DNA of 64,000 nt from NCBI RefSeq assembly GCF_030253575.1, contig NC_080560.1, forward strand, positions 11,371,001-11,435,000. The letters are read 5' to 3'. Below, one piece after another: positions 1 through 13,054 of the stretch. Made by a program: the position numbers and the translations under genes. The stretch is from Rhododendron vialii. Its lineage: Eukaryota; Streptophyta; Magnoliopsida; Ericales; Ericaceae. Within the stretch, counting starts at the first letter, position 1; each line of letters begins with the position of its first letter. The notes beneath the pieces were generated by a model. The model was given only the letters and a program-made list of their open reading frames with translations. It searched no databases and was not told the origin of the DNA.

Positions 1-1570
1 TGTGTTAAAAAAAAAAGCCAACACCTGATTCAAGTTTAAACTTAGAAGTGCTAGAAGGACAGGGCAAATGCCAATAAAAAATAAAGGAGACAATAGAAAA
101 TAATCAAGCATGGGTGAGCCGGTGAGGTTCATGATATGGCATAGAAACCTTGAACTTTAGAGCCAGCTAGTTGGACTGGACTCATATTGAAGGTACTTAG
201 ACCCATATGATATTTTGTCCATGGAACTGATAGCTATAGGTTTAATAATCCTGCATTACCATGGTAGTATACATCCCATGCTTTGTAAAATTAGATATCA
301 TAAGTAGATTTAATCCAGTTTGTAAGAGTTGTAGCGAAACACCAGACATGTGGTCCCATTGGCTAAACAATTGAGTCCTATCCAATGCTCGTATCAGGTA
401 AAACAAATGGACCCTTAGTATTGATATGGCTTTTGCCTAATGCTTTACCAATATCCATGTCACCAAACGCAAGTTTCTCAATGCTTCCTTATTAGCACTG
501 AAAATAGCATCGAAACTGAGGCTGGAAAACTGGGTGTAATTGGTTCAAGGCAGAAAATGGAAAACTGATTATCAATAATCAAATTGCTATGATTATTGAT
601 TAATCAGAAAAAACTAATTACTACTTATCAATAATCAGATTACTATGATTATTAATTCATCAGGAAAAAAAAAACTAATTACTACTTAAGTCGTTCACAA
701 GTTACATTAGTGGAAGCTTAGCAAAAAAAAAAAGTTGCATTAGTGTAATCGAAACCCTAGCATGCATATAAGTATACAGATATATAGGCTTACAGCTTAC
801 CAATTATTTTGGTAAATCAGACTTCCTTTCCGTTGTGTACATCGATCGATCGAGTTTCAAGACCGTCTTTGAAGATGCTCGCCTGGAACACGCTCGATTT
901 TGTACAGATTGAGACCCAAACAAGGATACAAATCTCTGGTATTAATTTGTACCAATAGCGTCCGCAAGGGCTAGTGCTAGATCCTCAAATTTACTCTGCA
1001 AAAAAAAGTTACAAGAGGAGAGGAAGGGAGATGATTTGAGATCAGTGAGACATGCAGAACCTGTGCAACTTTTATAGTGCGACTGTGTGAGTGACTCATC
1101 GGCATGGCGATAGGTATGTTGGCGGCCGGAAATTTGGACTGCTCTGGAATAGAGTTGCATGTCCTGATCTGGAGAGAGAGAGAGAGAGGCCATGGAAGAA
1201 AAATTGCTGGTGAGAGAGAGACGACGCGAGGGAGTAGAACTATAGAAGGCGATTGTGGCTTCAACGCCTACGTGGCTGTGCGTGACGCACCCATCTGGGC
1301 CATTAAGGCAAGAAGGGGAAATTACCATTATGGACACCAGACTAAACTGCATACCCCCAATTTAGGGGGTAAAATTGGAAAAATTGGCCAATTTGTGGCA
1401 AGCGGAAATTGAATCAAAGTGTTTCTTCTTAAGAAGGAGTAGGATAAATTAATTGAAGTTATCTGTTGTTTTGACCTAGAGTTGGGAAAATGGATGTGGT
1501 GTGTGCTAGATCAAAACAACTTAAAATCAAATTTTGTTAGGAATTTTTGATTCAGAAGTGGAAAATTACT

Positions 1571-1880
1571 ATTGTGCAAACCGATGCTCTGGACTATCAA
1601 TGAAGGAAGCATGGTAACGTGCACATAAATTGATTTGGGTCTCTAGGCCTGCCCTCTCTGATGCCATTTAGCTTTGATTTGGGGGCATGGTTCAACAACA
1701 AAACGTCTTTGTAGCTCTTCGGTTCTTGGATGTTTCTCTTCGGTTCTTGGAGGTTTAGGGGAGCCACTGTTTCTGAGAGCAGTCACTTTGTGCATATATT
1801 GCCAAATGTTAGGCTTGTCTCCAATCATCTCCGCCCATATCTCTAACGATTGGGAACTAGATGGGTTCTGTTATGTTGTA
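1571..1880 (+). repeat. Dispersed ~290-bp repeat, inverted copy at 29,060-29,345
   Basis: Reading + here and - at 29,345 down to about 29,075 gives long runs of matching sequence, for example the blocks around 1607-1625 (AGCATGGTAACGTGCAC) and 1770-1840. Similarity by eye is about 80 percent, with an internal insertion here at about 1699-1750. No inverted termini or coding sense are visible. It could be an old non-autonomous transposon. Confidence 0.6.
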
Positions 1881-2407
1881 GTGGAAAATTACTCTGCACC
1901 GAAGATAGTACCTAATTTGGAGTGCATTCATGACTTCCCACAATTCCCCCCCCCCCCCCCAACTAGTACTAACTAATAATAATTAATGGTTTTCTTTGGG
2001 GTGAATCTTAAGTTCTAGTCAATTAGGGATCAAATGTTTAGGAGTTATTAGCTTCAATAAATTTGGGTACCTCAGATCAATGAAGAAGACCACGAGGGGA
2101 AGTGCACAACTAAAATTTTTCTGCTTAGATATGAACTATAGTGGACTAAAGCTGATGTGGGTCCCAATTCAATTTTTCTGTTTAGAATTTAGATGCATTA
2201 TGTGGGTCCCAATTCAACTTGAATTTTCCAACAAACTAAGACCTCTACCTTGTTCTTTCTGTCACAGTAACGTCCTTTTTCATCCCGGAATCAAGAAGGG
2301 CTACAAATCATGCATGACCTTATTTTTGATTCACACCCTATTTTGTGAAAATTTGACTTTGTGTATGGAAAGCTGGTTTCCACCGTTTCCTTTTATTGTT
2401 GGTTCAT

Positions 2408-2549
2408 GATTTCTCTGGAAACCTTCTTGATTAGACCCGGAAGAAGAAAAAAACACAAGAAAACAAAAATGGGAAAGGGATTTCTCTGGAAACCTTCTTG
2501 ATTAGACCAGGAAGAAGGAAAAAGCACTGGGAAAGGCGATATGGTGAAT
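2408..2549 (+). repeat. 71-bp tandem duplication upstream of the first LRR kinase
   Basis: A block starting GATTTCTCTGGAAACC at 2408 recurs at 2479. It lies about 160-300 bp before the start codon, so it falls in the likely promoter or leader. No known element is recognised in it. Confidence 0.7.
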
Positions 2550-2707
2550 ACCCTAAGAAAAGAGAGGGAGGCAAAAACTGTGGCTGATACATGGCCTGTT
2601 AAGTTTGGGTTGATACCCATATTGATAAATAACTCAAGTGCATGACCTTCACTTGAGGAACACTCAAGACTATATACCTCCATATTCATAGAGTTTCCAA
2701 TACCCAG

Positions 2708-5700
2708 ATGGGTTTCGCAATGGCATCTTTGCCATTTCATCTCTCGCTGTGTTTTCTTGTTCTCTTGTGCTTAGGTTCTGGCTTTCCTCGAACAGCTGGA
2801 GCGGTGCTCAGTGGGAATGAGACTGACCGATTAGCCTTGCTTGCATTCAAGGATGAAATAACCAGTATTAATCCCTTTGGGGCTTTGAGTTCGTGGAATC
2901 AATCTTTCCATTTCTGCCAGTGGAGTGGTGTAACATGTGGACGTCTGCACCAAAGGGTCATTGTGCTAGACCTTGATGATCAACACCTATCAGGGTCCAT
3001 TTCGCCTCACATTGGAAATTTAAGCTTCCTTAGGGAGATATGGTTGGATAACAATAGCTTAAGTCATCAAATCCCCCTGGAACTTGGTCGTTTGCAGAGA
3101 CTGCAAATATTGTCTTTGAGCAATAATTCAATTGGTGGCAAAATTCCCGCCAATATATCTGCTTCTTCTTGCCTTACTAGGGTGCACTTATCTTTAAATA
3201 GGCTGGAAGGGCAAATCCCAGAGGAGCTTGGTTCCTTGTCAAACCTCAAGGTACTGAATGTTGAAAAAAACAATCTAACAGGAGTTGTCCCGCGTACTTT
3301 GGGAAATCTATCATCTCTCCAAACTTTTAAAGCCCTCCAAAATAGTATTAGTGGGAATTTACCTGACGTGCTGGGCAGACTGACAAACCTTAGAGGTTTT
3401 GGAATTGCAAATAACAGGTTAGTTGGTACAATTCCTTCCTCAATCTTTAATCTTTCCTCTATCCGAGCTTTTGATGTAGGAAGGAATCGAATTCAAGGGA
3501 GCTTTCCATCAGAGCTAGGCATAAATCTTCCTAATCTCGAATTTCTTGGAGCTAGTAGTAACTTGTTTACTGGATCAGTTCCTTTTTCACTTTCCAATGC
3601 CTCCAAGCTACAAATTGTTTCAATGGGAAACAATAAATTCACTGGTAAGCTTCCTTCACTTGGAAAGTTGCATAATCTTCGGTCATTAAGCTTTTCTCGT
3701 AATTATCTTGAAACTGGAGAAACTAATGATCTAAACTTTCTCCCCTCTTTAACGAATGCCACCAATTTGTTTCTTTTTGCCATCAATGTTAATAACTTTG
3801 GAGGGGTGTTGCCAGATTCCATCCGCAATTTCTCCACTAATCTGCGTATACTTGCCTTGGACAACAACAAAATAACTGGAAACATCCCAAGTGGGATAGG
3901 TAGTCTGATCAATTTGGTAGGAATTTATTTGTGGAACAACGAATTTACTGGTGAAATCCCACCTGATCTTGGGACGTTTTGCCAGCTACAAGAGTTGAGT
4001 CTTTCCGGTAACAAGTTCTCTGGGAAAATCCCAATGTTTTTGGGAAACTTAAGTTTGTTAGCCAAACTTTATTTGGAAGAAAATTACTTCGATGGAAACA
4101 TCCCTTCAAATCTAAGGAATTGCAAACTGTTGGAAGTTTTAAGTGTTGATCGTAACAATCTTACTGGTACCACACCTAGAGAAGTTGTAAGTCTCTCATC
4201 AATGTTGAATCTCACTGCATCTGAGAACCATTTGACTGGTTCACTTCCTATAGAAGTTGGAAGTATGAAAAATCTGGAAGTATTGGATGTTTCTAATAAC
4301 ATGTTGTCTGGTGAAATTCCATCCACCCTCAGCAGCTGCGTAAAATTGAGATTGTTGCTTGTGGAGGCCAATAACTTCCAAGGGACCGTTCCCTCATCTT
4401 TTAGTAATTTGAGAGGTTTGGAGGAACTAGATCTTTCTCGCAATAGTCTCTGGAAAACTCCCAGATTTTTTGGCCGACGTCAATTTTTTGCAGAAATTAA
4501 ATCTATCAATGAATGATTTCGAGGGTATGGTACCGGAAAGAGGCATCTTCAAGAATGCAACAGTTGTTTTTCTTCAGGGAAACTACAGGCTTTGTGGCGG
4601 CATACCTGAATTATGCCTACACAGTTGCAAGTCCAAAGGGTCTACGAGGAAAAGATCTCTTATCCTGAAAATAGTAATTCCCCCAACAGTTGGCCTGGTT
4701 GGAGTACTTTTGATGATCTACTTTCTCTATTGTTCACGGTTTAGAACGAGAACAAAAGTACCCTCTCTCGGAATTGCAGGGAATACATTTCAGAAAGTAT
4801 CCTATCAAAGTCTACGTCAAGCTACTGGTGGGTTCTCTGAAGCCAATTTGATTGGAGTGGGTGGTTTTGGTTTGGTGTATAAAGGAATTCTTGATCAAGG
4901 GGGACAAGTTGTTGCAGTGAAGGTTCTAAACCTTGAATTCCGTGGGGCATCAAAGAGTTTCCTAGCTGACTGCAAGGCCTTGAAGAGCATGAAACACCGG
5001 AACCTTGTAAAGGTGCTCACTGCCTGTTCAAGCATTGACTATCATGGAAATGATTTCAAAGCCCTGGTTTATGAATTCTTGGTCAACGGGAGTCTAGATA
5101 AGTGGCTGCATCTGAAAGAGAATGAAGATGCAGCGAATGCGGATTCAAGGCACTTAAGCCTTCGACAGAGGTTAGATATTGCCATTGATGTTGCTTCTGC
5201 GCTTGATTATATTCACAATCATTGCCCTGAACCAATAGTGCACTGTGATCTGAAACCAAGCAACATTCTTTTGGACAACGAAATGACTGCACATGTAGGT
5301 GACTTCGGCTTGGCAAAAATCTTTCCAAAAGCCATCGTTAACTCCTCTCAATTTCATGATATGTCAAGTTCTCTTGGCATAAGAGGCTCCGCTGGCTATG
5401 CTGCTCCAGGTAGATACACTTCTCTGGTTCTTTTGACCTCAGGCTCCTTTATGTTTTCCTTTTGAACTTCACTTTCCACGTAGAATCTCTTTCTGACACA
5501 CATAGCTATTGATTCTGCTCTTTATTCCTAGTTCCATTGTATAAGTCTTTCATGGAGCAGCATAACCTTACTTCAAATACAGTATGTGCCCAACGTCTTT
5601 TCTACAAGTCTGCTACTGGAATGTAGATTCGCTTCATTTTCTTATGAGTAAGTTATTTACAGTTTTATTTTTTTTAACGAATGAATTGCAGAGTATGGTA

Positions 5701-6083
5701 TGGGAAATGAGGTGTCAACATCTGGCGATGTGTACAGTTATGGCATCCTCTTACTGGAATTGTTCACGGGGAAGAGACCTACGGATGACTTGTTTTCTGA
5801 TCAATTGAGTCTCCATAATTTTGTTAAGATGGCTTTGCCTGAACAAATAGAGGGAATTGCCGATCCAGCACTGTTCAAACAAAGGGAAAGGGCAGTGGCA
5901 AGCTCAAGCGGCCCCATCATTCTGTATCATAGCTCTTCTAGTGGTCAAAGAACTCTGGAGTGCTTGATTTCAGTTCTTAAAGTTGGAATTGCATGTTCAG
6001 AGGAACTTCCAAGAGATCGGATGGCCATTAACGATGTTGTTGCTCAGTTGCATGTGATCAGGAACCTTCATTTTGGAGGCTAG
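2708..6083 (+). pseudogene. LRR-XII receptor-like kinase (EFR/XA21-like), frameshifted
   Basis: Exon 1 is 2708-5409 and exon 2 is 5692-6083 (282-bp intron, GT at 5410, AG ending at 5691). The encoded protein would be a plasma-membrane receptor: signal peptide, LRRNT segment (NETDRLALLAFK), about 20 LRRs, a membrane helix near 4670-4735, and a Ser/Thr kinase with HCDLKPSN and DFGLAK motifs (non-RD). A 2-nt loss in a CT run at 4447-4451 shifts the frame and gives a TGA at 4514-4516. The correct frame resumes immediately (4470 onward). Combined exon length is 3094 nt; adding 2 nt gives 1031 codons plus a stop, close to the intact neighbour. The alphaC glutamate position reads Asp (FLADCKAL against FIAECKAL next door). 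The start is supported because the intact copy has the same MG(F/L)AM opening and a similar leader. It could be a truncated LRR-only product or an assembly error; pseudogene is my preferred call. Confidence 0.85.
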
Positions 6084-7993
6084 TGGAAAAGATGGAATGG
6101 CAACATGGTCATGAATAGGTATGACCCTGTCAGAGTCTTATAAAAGGGTAAAAATGCATGCAGTCGATACCATTGTTCTGCACAAAAGCCAGCAAATTTT
6201 ACTTCTCCCTGACTTCAGTTTTCCCTGTTGTTCTGTTATAAATACTCTACTTCTCTGACATAATATTTGGGAGGAAATAAACTACGAGCTACTATCCAAG
6301 TCATGCAGAGGGTTTGTGATCATATGGGAAAGATTTTGTTTGCTTTATGTTCTTTTCATTGAACTTGGATTCTTGACCAAATACATTTTGGTATTTTAAG
6401 GTATGGAGCAACTGAGCAGGAAGTGAATTCAGATAGCTCTCGACCTGGTCTGCTGTTAATAGTAATGCTTCAAATCGTGACATCATTTTTCTTCTTATTT
6501 AAGGAGAAAATAATTCAACTCGTTTTTTTTTTTGAGGGAGGATTCAACTCGTTTCACAGTACATGCTTTACACTAAACAATTGTGTACGAGATGATCAAG
6601 TAAAGTTTTACGCTAATTGGTGCCAAACCAAAGTTATATTCCCTTCAGATTGACACGTTCTGTTAGTGCCTAGTGGTTACAACAACACCGTGGTAAAATT
6701 CTGTTAGTATAACAATCATGGGATTTAAGCCTAGCTGTGCTCGGCTTTGACTTGCACTGGTAGCGCTGCTACACTAACTACACTAAATTTAAGTGGTGGA
6801 GAATGTACAATTGTTGATACATGTAAACAATAATAGGTAACGGAAGAAGGATAGAGAGAGGAAGCACATCATTTTGCATGGTTTGGCCATAATAAGTTAA
6901 TAATCCATGTCCATGGGAAAATGTCCATGGGAAAAGATCAACAGCAGAGGAATGCATTTTGAGGCACACACATCCACATGATGAATTCTGCATGAATACA
7001 GCTCAAAGCATCAAGTTGGACTGGGCATGGTTTAAATTTCGGCCTCTTTCATTTCACCCTCTTGTCATATGGTTTGCAACTTTTTTCACATAATCGTTCA
7101 CTAATATAGGGAAAAAAACCTGGTTTTTAAGCAACTGATATTTCATTTGTTCTTCAATATCATATCAACCCTACTTGTTGGGTATCTATTTTTTCCTCTT
7201 TTCCCAGGTACCTGATGTCTAATTAGTATTGAAGGTATCATGTTTTCCCTTCAGGGAAGGAAGGTATCACTTAATAACTAGTACAAAACCTTTAACTCCA
7301 AGTACGCTATTTGCTACAATCCCAGGTCAGAAGATTAAAGGAGCAGAAGCTGCTTTGTTTTCATATATTTTACGGGTTCCCAATGCCTTATGTACTTTTC
7401 TATGCCCTAAAGCTTATGCGTGGACAAGTTTGGGGCATTTCTTCTTGAAGGGGCCATATTTCGCGAATTGAACTTGAAAGCTAACATCTTGAGTTAACTA
7501 GTGGATTAATTACGTGTAGGTCTAAGTTCCATGAACTTACTTTCTCCCAAGTTGGTAGATTTGAACTTAATTACCTCTAGGTTTGAAGTCATGACATGAC
7601 TTATGGGGAATTGTCTGAGTTCAAAAGGTGCAGAGAATTCTACGTTCTTCAAAACCACAATTGGGGGGCAATAGATAATTGTGATTTTTCTGGACCGGTA
7701 CAATGCTCCTTCAATTTTAATTCGTGAATTTTTGTCTTCATGTTTTAGTCAAGATCGGGAGCAGACTTGTCTCCAGTGCCTGTCCTGCTAGGGAGAAGTT
7801 TGGCATAGAATAGTCTTGGTTAGATGTAGTAAAAGCTTGGAAAGGTTGTTTAAAGACTTGGAAAGGTAGTTTGAGACTTGGGCAAAGGAAAGAAATGAGA
7901 AATTGAAAACAAGTGCATGACCTTATACTTAAAGAAACACTGAATACAATATGGAAAAAGAATTCCAGATTCATAGAGAAATCCTACTCTCCC
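6084..7993. other. Intergenic region between the two LRR kinases
   Basis: 3' flank of the first copy and leader of the second. I see only low-complexity and unclassified DNA: a T-run near 6523 and short AT-rich stretches. The last ~80 bp before 7994 resemble the leader of the first copy (AAGTGCATGACCTT at 7910 and 2635), which supports tandem duplication including upstream sequence. Confidence 0.6.
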
Positions 7994-10900
7994 ATGGGTT
8001 TAGCAATGTTGTACTCATGGCCATCCTCTTTTGCCGTGTATTTTGTTGTTCTCTTGATCTTTGGTTCTGGCCGTGCGATTGGCAGGAATGAGACTGACAA
8101 ACTGGCTTTGCTAGAATTCAAGGCTGAAATAACTAGTGATCCCTTCAGGACTCTGAGCTCATGGAACGAATCCATCCACTTTTGCAAGTGGAGTGGTGTA
8201 ATATGTGGACGTCGGCACCAGAGGGCCGTTGCGTTAGATCTTAATGGTCAAGAATTGGCTGGGTCCATTTCCCCTCACATTGGAAACTTGAGTTTCCTTA
8301 GGGAAATCTGGTTGCGCGGCAATGCATTGAGTGGGAAAATACCTCCACAACTCGGCCGTTTGCACCGACCGCAAATCTTGAGTTTGCGCAACAATTCGAT
8401 TGCCGGAGAAATTCCTGCCAATTTATCGAGTTCCTCTAGACTTACTGTGATTGAGTTTCACACAAATAGGTTGGAAGGGAAAATTCCAGAAGAGCTCGGT
8501 TCGTTGTCAAACCTCAAGGTACTCAGTCTTGTGAAAAACAACTTGACTGGAGTTATTCCATCTACTTTCGGGAATCTGTCATCTCTCCAATTATTTTCTG
8601 CCCTTCAAAATAATATTAATGGCAATTTGCCGGACGTGCTAGGTCAATTGACAAACTTGGGAGCTTTAGCATTGGGAGTTAACAGGTTTGTTGGAACGAT
8701 TCCTTCCTCAATCTTTAATCTGTCTTCTCTGCATGTACTTGATGTGGGAATGAACCAACTTCATGGGAAGCTTCCTTCAGACCTAGGACTAACTCTTCCT
8801 AATCTCCAATTCCTTGGAGCTAGTGCTAACTTTTTTACAGGTTCAATTCCTTTTTCACTTTCCAATGCCTCCAAACTACAGATTGTTGGCATCGCAGACA
8901 ATCGATTAACTGGAAATGTTCCTCATCTAGAGAAGTTGAATGATCTTCAGAAATTAAGCTTTTCCGGTAATTATCTCGGAACTGGGGAAGCTGATGACTT
9001 GAGTTTTCTCTCATCTTTAACCAATGCCACTAGTTTGTATGTTTTGGCTCTACACATCAATAGGTTTGGAGGAGTTTTGCCTAAATCAATCACCAATTTC
9101 TCTGCTGTTTTTGCTCAACTAATCTTGAGTAGAAATGAAATATCCGGGAACATCCCAACTGGGATAGTGCATCTGACTAATTTGGTGCAGATTGAATTGT
9201 CATATAACCTATTCACCGGCGAGATTCCGGATGATATTGGGAAGCTTCAACAGCTGCAACTTTTGAGTCTCTCAAACAATAATTTCTCTGGGAGAATCCC
9301 ATTGTCTTTGGGAAATTTATCTATGTTAAGTCAACTCAACTTGGCCTCAAATAAGTTGTATGGAAACATCCCTTCAGATCTCGGGAAATGCGATCATCTG
9401 AGGGCTTTAGGTCTTTATCAAAACAATCTTCATGGTACCATTCCTAGAGAAGTTACAAGTCTCACATCATTGTTGTATTTCAGTGTATCTGAAAATGATT
9501 TGACTGGTTCCCTTCCAGTTGAACTTGGAAATTTGGAAAATCTAGAAGTACTGCTTGTTTCTGAAAATAGGTTGTATGGTGGAATTCCAAGCTCCCTTGG
9601 TAGTTGCGTAAAATTGAAATTTCTATCTATGAAAGGGAACAACTTCCAAGGGATTCTTCCTTCCTCTTTGAGTTATTTGAGAGGTATCGAGGAATTAGAT
9701 CTTTCTCGGAATAATTTTTCAGGTGAAATCCCAGAGTTTTTGGGGGACTTCAAATTCCTTCAAATATTAAATCTATCCTCAAATGATTTCTCTGGTGAGG
9801 TACCTGAAAGGGGCATCTTTAAGAATGTCACTGCCCTTTTCGTTGAAGGAAACAATAAACTTTGTGGGGGCATACCTGAATTACAGCTACGCGCTTGCAA
9901 CTCCGAAGGGTCTAAAAGGAAAAGATCTACTCTTGCCTTGAAATTAGTAATCCCAATAGTTTTTAGCCTTGTTGGACTACTTTTGATGGTCTTTTACCTT
10001 TGTCATTCGTATAATAGAAAAAGAACAAATTTACCCTCTTTCCAAGTTTTTGGGAGCACATTTCAGACCATATCATATAAAAGTCTAGTTAAAGCTACTA
10101 ATGGTTTCTCCCCGGTGAATTTGATTGGGGTGGGTAGTTTTGGATCGGTGTATAAAGGGATTCTTGATGAGGGTGAAAAAGTTATTGCAGTGAAGGTACT
10201 AAACCTAGAAGCCCGAGGAGCATCCAAGAGTTTCATAGCTGAGTGCAAGGCCTTAAAGAGCATCAAACATCGAAATCTTGTAAAAGTGCTCACAGCATGT
10301 TCAAGTATTGACTATCATGGTAATGATTTCAAAGCTCTGGTTTATGAATTCATGGCTAATGGAAGCCTCGAGGAGTGGTTGCATCCAAATGAGAACGAAG
10401 ATGAGACGAATGAGGATTCGAGGCATTTGAGCATTCTACAAATGTTAGATATTGCCCTTGATGTTGCTTTTGCACTTGATTATCTACACAATCATTGTCT
10501 GGAATCTATTGTCCATTGTGATCTAAAGCCAAGCAATGTTCTTCTAGACAATGAAATGACCGGACATGTTGGCGACTTTGGGTTGGCAAGATTCCTTTTA
10601 GAAGCGTCAGACACTTCTTCAAATCAGTCAACCTCTATCAGCGTAAGAGGCTCTATTGGTTATATTGCTCCAGGTAATTCAACATCTTCTCTATTTTCCT
10701 TTCATATTCACTTTCCAATATGTTCTAAATCTGATTCACATAGACATTGAGTCTACTCTTATCACTAAAATAGTGCTGAAGAATTTTTGCGAAACTCGCA
10801 ATGTTATTTTGCCTTAGAAACGCAGAAATTGGGTTGTGCAGGGTCGAGGCAATTCCTTGGCTCATGAAATGGCTTCCTGGGCTCTCAGAAACAAGTCCTC

Positions 10901-12063
10901 TGGTTCTTTGTTGACAAATGATCTACCTTCGCTTTTTTCAAAAAAATTCAGATTTGGATATGCTTGAGTCATAAGAGTTTTGTTTTGTTTGTTTTGTGTT
11001 GTCTTTAGATCATATTCTCTCTTTGTTTTTCTCGTGCATTGGCCAAAAAAAGGGGTTACAATTATACTTAAGTCAGGTAGTATTCCTATAACTGAGTATC
11101 AAACTATTTCTGGCATCAATGGAAGTATGCCATATATAAATATCAACCCAATCTTAAGTCCATTATGTCCACTAATCTGATCTTATTTTTACTTCATTTT
11201 TTTAGTATTATGTTGTTCCTTCTTTGCAAAGTATTTCAATGAGACAAACGAACGGTTACCAAAATTCTTCTGTAAGTCAATATTCAAGCTGATGGGAACA
11301 AAATACCAGCACAAAGATCGATCATGCGGTTTTGGTTGATTACTTGATTTTGTTTTTGAATGACCAAGTGGTTGCAGTAGTTGATATCATGGGGGATTGA
11401 ACTCCTTAACAATGTATTGCGCTTGAAGTAATTGGTTGTGACTCGTGATAAAGCACAAGGAATCATGTTTTCTCGTAAGTTGAAAAAAGGGCCAGAACTG
11501 TACACACTTGTTTCTGTGCAAAGGGTTGTCTGTGAAAGCAAAATAAGTGTTTTCGATAAAGCTTTCAACTAAGTTCTTTAAAATTATAGGTTAGGGCATG
11601 AATTGCAAGTTTGTCCCCAGTGTCGTCTCTCTATTTGTGACAATTATTATTATTATTATTATTATTTTTAAACTGAGTTCCTTTTGTTTCTGGTTGCAAA
11701 CAAAATACAGAGTACGGCCTCGGAAATGAAGTGTCAGCATCTGGCGACGCGTACAGCTACGGAATTCTCTTATTAGAGATGTTTACGGGGAAGAGACCGA
11801 CGGATAACATGTTTTCCGATAATTCGAGTCTTCATAACTTTGTCAAGATGGCTTTGCCAGAACATGTAGCACGCATCCTTGATCCAAGGCTGCTTCAGGA
11901 TCAGAAGTTTGCTAGCAGTAGTGACAATATCGTGGAATGCCTGATTTCCATATTGGAAGTAGGAGTCGTCTGTTCAGAAGAATCGCCAAGAGATCGGATG
12001 GCCATTAGTGATGTTGTTGCTCAGTTGGGTGTGATCAGAAAGACCCATTTCGGAAAAAAGTGA
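7994..12063 (+). CDS. LRR-XII receptor-like serine/threonine kinase (EFR/XA21/At3g47570-like)
   Basis: Join 7994-10673 and 11711-12063; 3033 nt, 1010 aa. Residues: signal peptide 1 to ~28, LRRNT ~32-72 (NETDKLALLEFK, paired Cys), about 20 LRRs ~77-620, Cys pair after the LRRs (LCGGIPEL), membrane helix ~648-671, kinase from ~712: glycine loop GVGSFG 712-717, Lys734, HCD 841-843 (non-RD), DFG 861-863. The intron falls inside the Glu codon of the APE motif (CCAG/gt...ag/AGTAC), the conserved position in this subfamily, and matches the upstream copy. The frame also opens 27 codons earlier (7913), but 7994 begins the hydrophobic signal peptide and matches the paralogue. By family knowledge such proteins sit in the plasma membrane and perceive extracellular peptides or damage signals; the ligand here is unknown. 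No internal stops, so it is probably functional. Confidence 0.93.
10674..11710 (+). other. Intron of the intact LRR kinase (1037 bp)
   Basis: GT donor at 10674-10675, AG acceptor at 11709-11710. It is 755 bp longer than the matching intron of the upstream copy. Part of the excess is a LINE 3' fragment (about 10,830-11,057). An (ATT)n run lies at 11,645-11,667. The middle (11,060-11,640) shows nothing I recognise. Confidence 0.85.
10830..11057 (+). mobile_element. LINE 3' fragment (RNase H tail) inside the intron
   Basis: From about 10,847 the + frame reads WVVQGRGNSLAHEMASWAL, typical of the C-terminal end of the RNase H domain in plant L1-type LINEs (R-x-N-x-x-A-H). A TGA follows at about 10,965, then a T-rich 3' UTR ending in GGCC plus seven A at about 11,057. 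It is severely 5'-truncated. No clear target duplication was found. Absent from the paralogous intron upstream. Confidence 0.55.
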
Positions 12064-13054
12064 AGCTCTACATTGAGGCAGACACCTAGAATTGCATTGC
12101 ATCCCTGAAACCGGTACAACCCTCGGTCTGGTGCGAAATTGGTTTACGGCAACATTTCTCAACGCATATATTTTCCTGGAACAGAAACTGATTGCATGTT
12201 CTAAGTGGCCTTTAGCCAAAAGAAATAATAAGGAAAAACTAGGTGCAGAACCTGCATTTATGTAACTCTAAAAGTTTGCCTATTTTATATGTTGTGTAGC
12301 TTTATGTTAAAATAGATCTTGTTTGATAGATGTTAATGGGACGCTTCGGAGCTGTGTGGCTTAATTTCGTGTGGAGAGATCATTAATAAATGTGTGCTTG
12401 CCATAAAAGACAATTATGTCTTTTCTTGTTAAATGTATGTGGGACTCACGTGTATGTGAGCGGTTTTTTTGGTATTGTGTTCGGATGATTGTGTACCTAA
12501 CATCTCTGAAAAGTCAAAACTATATAAGCAAATCAATTATCTCCTAAAACAACAAATTAGGCAAATCAACGGACCGATCGATCAGATTATCAATCGGCAG
12601 TCAATCGAAACCTTCTGGCATCTTTGAACGTAACGTGGGACTAGAAATTAAAAATGATTTTTTTTTTTTACGGTTTATGAGTGAATCTAGAAGGGACCTA
12701 TTGTACTTTTTAGAAATTGTTTCCAAAATAGGGGTAGGGTCTCCATAGTTGGAGAACCAAAGACAATTTGGAAATCTAAATATCTAAAAAGATGATAGGT
12801 TCCTCAGAAATTCTCTCATAAAGTGCAAAAAATAGAAATAAATTACAAAATCTCCTTCCAATATGTCACATTTATTCTCTATTTTGGAGGTTTAGAGATG
12901 GGTTGGAGATGCTCTAATAGGTTGCTTATCGGTTCTGGACAAATGTGTATTCTTGTTAAACAGAGAGGGACAAAATCGGCAACTCAAATAATCAACATTG
13001 CCCACCTTTCCTCCCTCACGGAATTGCACCAAAACTGGCAAGAAAGGATACGAG
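12064..13054. other. 3' flank of the LRR kinase and AT-rich spacer
   Basis: Contains the likely 3' UTR with AATAAT/AATAA-like signals near 12,222. Around 12,740-12,920 there are GTTGGAGA-type motifs (GGTTGGAGATGCTC at 12,902) typical of a decayed PIF/Harbinger MITE end. No coding frame is supported. Confidence 0.5.

Larger units (their letters stand above)
1..2707. other. Upstream intergenic region, no convincing gene
   Basis: AT-rich, non-coding-looking DNA ahead of the first receptor kinase. It holds poly-A stretches, a short GA run near 1172-1188, a poly-C tract near 1946-1960, a dispersed repeat at 1571-1880 and a tandem duplication at 2408-2549, both listed separately. An 83-codon minus-strand frame at 942-1193 is discussed under findings; it has no family I recognise. 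Confidence 0.6.
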
